From Chloroflexota bacterium (GTDB lineage: Bacteria > Chloroflexota > Ktedonobacteria > Ktedonobacterales > Ktedonobacteraceae), in the NCBI GenBank assembly GCA_021828635.1, contig JAJZEJ010000108.1, forward strand, positions 1 through 5,299: 5,299 bases of DNA, written 5' to 3'. The translations under genes were made by a program, and so were the position numbers. Below the pieces are notes generated by a model. That model made no database searches. It saw only the letters and a program-made list of their open reading frames with translations, and had not been told where the DNA came from. Of the stretch, positions 3,646-5,299 are shown piece after piece (position 1 is the stretch's first letter; each line of letters starts with the position of its first letter).

Positions 3646-5100
3646 TCAGTATATGATAGTAAAGGCCACCATCTCGTCACCGAAACTAATTACATCGCCA
3701 TCTTGTAGTTCGACTGGCTGAAAAATGCGGACATTGTTAACCATTGTGCCGTTTGAGCTTTGCAGGTCTTCCAGATACCACTTGCCATTCTCGAACCAGA
3801 GACGTGCATGACGGCGCGAGACGGTGTTGCCGGTGATGATGAGATCGTTGCCATTGGTGCGCCCAACTGTCGTCATCACCTGATGGAAACGATAGGCGCG
3901 TCCGCTCAGGGGACCATTTTTGACGGTCAAGCGGGCCAGGAAAGGCATGCCGTTTGGTCCTAGAAAATGATCGCGGCTGGCATACTTATCAGACAATTCG
4001 TAGCCGCAGGATGTACAGTAAAGGCGTATGCTGGGATTGGGAGCGCCACAACGGAAACAGGGGATGGTGATTGCGCCTTGTCCCACTTCCCCCATTCCCT
4101 GTTGAGGCGATGAAGCGGGGCCACCAGGGGTGCTTGGTGGTAAGGGTTGGCTCGGCTGATTAGGCTGGCTGTAAGGCTGATTAATGAGCGAAGCCATGCC
4201 CAGGCGTCCTGAACGTGGGAGAGCGATAGTAGAGACCGCGACAGCATTGGTCAAGGCGTCAATCAGTGCCTCCATAGATTGATAGCGTTCATATGGTTGT
4301 TTGGCCGTCATTTGTTGTACGACTTGTATGATAGGTGAAGGAATGCCGGCCGTTATGAGCATCTCAACTGGTAGGGGGTCTTGCATGTGTTTGACTGTGA
4401 TAGTTAGTGGGTTATCGGCTGTGAAGGGGACATGACCAGTTAAGCAGTGAAAGAAGGTGATGCCGAGGGAATAAATATCGCTACGCCGATCTACTGCCAG
4501 CCCGGTACCTTGTTCGGGTGACATATATTGTGGAGTGCCGATACCGGTGCCAACGCGCGTCAGTTGTGTTGTACCTTCCAGCATTTTGGCGATGCCGAAG
4601 TCAGAAAGCAGCAGATGACCATCCTTGCGTAGCAGCATATTGGCCGGTTTAACATCACGATGGATAATACCGTTACGATGTGCGCAAGCTAAACCCTCCG
4701 CTGCCTGAATCATAGAGTCAATAGCTTCGCCGACCGGTAAGGGTTTTTTCAGGCGATCCTTTAATGTCCCGCCATCAACGTATTCCATGACGATATAGGT
4801 AATATTTTCCTGTTCGCCGAAATCATGTATCTGCACAATATTAGGATGGGCGAGTTTAGCGACCGAACGTGCTTCCTGCTCAAAGCGTTTGACGAAAATA
4901 GGGTCACGGGAATGATAGGCAGGTAGCACTTTGATGGCGACGTAGCGATCAAGCGTCGGCTGATAGGCTTTGAAAACCGTCGCCATACCACCAGCGCCGA
5001 TGCGTTCAACAATGCGGAAATGCCCCAGTGATTTTCCAATCAACGTATTGAGATCATTGGCATTTCCCGCCTGGCGAGGATAGAGATTTTCTTGCTGCAT
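3646..5100 (-). CDS. Ser/Thr protein kinase with zinc ribbon and FHA domain (484 aa)
   Basis: This is a soluble Hanks-type (PknB-like) kinase. The kinase domain spans about 28-285: glycine loop IGAGGMATV (34-42), Lys57 in AIKV, alpha-C Glu76, HRDVKPAN with catalytic Asp149 and Asn154 (147-154), DFG at 167-169, GTPQYMSPE (188-196) with candidate activation-loop threonines before it, and DIYSLG (208-213). All catalytic residues are present. Residues about 300-340 are a Pro/Gln/Ser-rich, probably disordered linker. A zinc ribbon follows with Cys348, Cys351, Cys362 and Cys365. Residues about 388-484 form an FHA phosphothreonine-binding domain with GR (413-414), SRRH (428-431) and SSNGT (448-452). 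No transmembrane helix or PASTA repeat exists, so it acts in the cytoplasm. The FHA domain may bind the autophosphorylated kinase or a phosphorylated substrate. The start at 5098-5100 follows AAAGGGGG (5112-5119) by 11 nt. It is probably cotranscribed with the M20 gene; the biological substrate is unknown. Confidence 0.95.
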   Translation of the reverse strand: MQQENLYPRQAGNANDLNTLIGKSLGHFRIVERIGAGGMATVFKAYQPTLDRYVAIKVLPAYHSRDPIFVKRFEQEARSVAKLAHPNIVQIHDFGEQENITYIVMEYVDGGTLKDRLKKPLPVGEAIDSMIQAAEGLACAHRNGIIHRDVKPANMLLRKDGHLLLSDFGIAKMLEGTTQLTRVGTGIGTPQYMSPEQGTGLAVDRRSDIYSLGITFFHCLTGHVPFTADNPLTITVKHMQDPLPVEMLITAGIPSPIIQVVQQMTAKQPYERYQSMEALIDALTNAVAVSTIALPRSGRLGMASLINQPYSQPNQPSQPLPPSTPGGPASSPQQGMGEVGQGAITIPCFRCGAPNPSIRLYCTSCGYELSDKYASRDHFLGPNGMPFLARLTVKNGPLSGRAYRFHQVMTTVGRTNGNDLIITGNTVSRRHARLWFENGKWYLEDLQSSNGTMVNNVRIFQPVELQDGDVISFGDEMVAFTIIY

Positions 5101-5149
5101 AAATTAATATACCCCCTTTGTTCCTGCTATATCTATTCTTCCACTTTTT

Positions 5150-5198
5150 GCAGTACCACGACCGCATTAATATTGCGGAGTAGCGGTCGCAATGCTGC
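5150..5198 (-). promoter_or_regulatory. Long imperfect hairpin in the kinase leader
   Basis: Arms 5150-5165 and 5183-5198 pair as minus-strand RNA over 16 positions with one A/C mismatch (5154/5194) and three G·U wobbles (5156/5192, 5157/5191, 5158/5190), enclosing a 17-nt loop. As plus-strand RNA those three positions are C/A or A/C mismatches. An alternative stem is possible, ATTGCG with CGCAAT, mutually exclusive with the first. The 3' side is followed by A residues, not a U-run, so this is not a terminator. It may be a leader structure for the kinase or the 3' structure of a gene beyond the edge. Confidence 0.45.
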
Positions 5199-5299
5199 GA
5201 GTCATCTCTACCTCTGCTCTCTGTAGACGGTTCCTCGCTCTAATGTGTTTTTGGGCAAACAGGCCATGTGACAAACAGTGTTGTTGTTGCCCTTGATTA
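5199..5299. other. Intergenic sequence at the right edge
   Basis: No gene is supported. The minus strand carries two copies of CTGTTTG with a 17-bp period at about 5256-5279, within a weak GGGCAA/TTGCCC inverted repeat. No convincing promoter for the kinase was found between 5101 and the edge. Confidence 0.3.

Noticed and set aside
5141..5170. Resemblance of minus-strand GTGGTACTGC to the T-box core
   Set aside because: The core is imperfect, no competing terminator follows, no specifier stem is seen, and the downstream gene is a kinase, not a tRNA synthetase or amino acid gene.
5254..5294. GGGCAA/TTGCCC inverted repeat at the right edge as a terminator
   Set aside because: The stem is short and broken, and A residues rather than a U-run follow it on the minus strand.

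Overview
The window is a bacterial segment in which every credible gene lies on the minus strand. Gene order in the direction of transcription, right to left, is: Ser/Thr kinase-FHA protein, M20 metallopeptidase, a small hypothetical protein, two glycine-rich precursor-like peptides, and the start of a ParA-type ATPase that runs off the left edge. Moderate GC in genes, AT-rich spacers, Shine-Dalgarno sites, sigma70-like promoters and a soluble kinase joined to a zinc ribbon and an FHA domain would fit a Chloroflexota of the Ktedonobacteria type. This taxonomic guess is an inference from style, not from a marker gene.

Right part (2293-5299): a leader of about 200 bp contains a long imperfect hairpin that pairs better as kinase-sense RNA than as the opposite strand. 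It precedes the kinase gene, whose product has the order kinase domain, Pro/Gln-rich linker, four-cysteine zinc ribbon, FHA domain. Only 15 bp after the kinase stop comes an M20-family metallopeptidase gene with an intact set of metal and catalytic residues, so the two are probably cotranscribed. After the peptidase come a perfect 11-bp hairpin without a U-run and a second, GC-rich stem with a T-run. The second stem overlaps a good promoter for the next gene.

Middle (1387-2146): a basic 89-residue protein of unknown function, then a very AT-rich stretch (about 19% GC over 1501-1620), then a sigma70-like promoter for the peptide genes.

Left-middle (574-1386): the most interesting part. Two adjacent small genes encode peptides of 112 and 85 residues. 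Their first 24 residues align without gaps and carry a bacteriocin-type double-glycine leader signature (ELTxEELxxVxG[G/A]). The predicted cores are Gly/Phe/Tyr-rich repeats. One core has two CGxC cysteine pairs and a 20-residue repeat at its C-terminal end; the other is nearly half glycine and ends in Cys-Tyr. A hairpin lies between the two genes and a strong intrinsic terminator follows the second. They look like a two-gene operon for exported, possibly modified peptides. No transporter, protease, immunity or modification gene is visible in the window.

Left edge (1-384): the N-terminal 128 residues of a ParA/Soj-type ATPase with an intact deviant Walker A motif.
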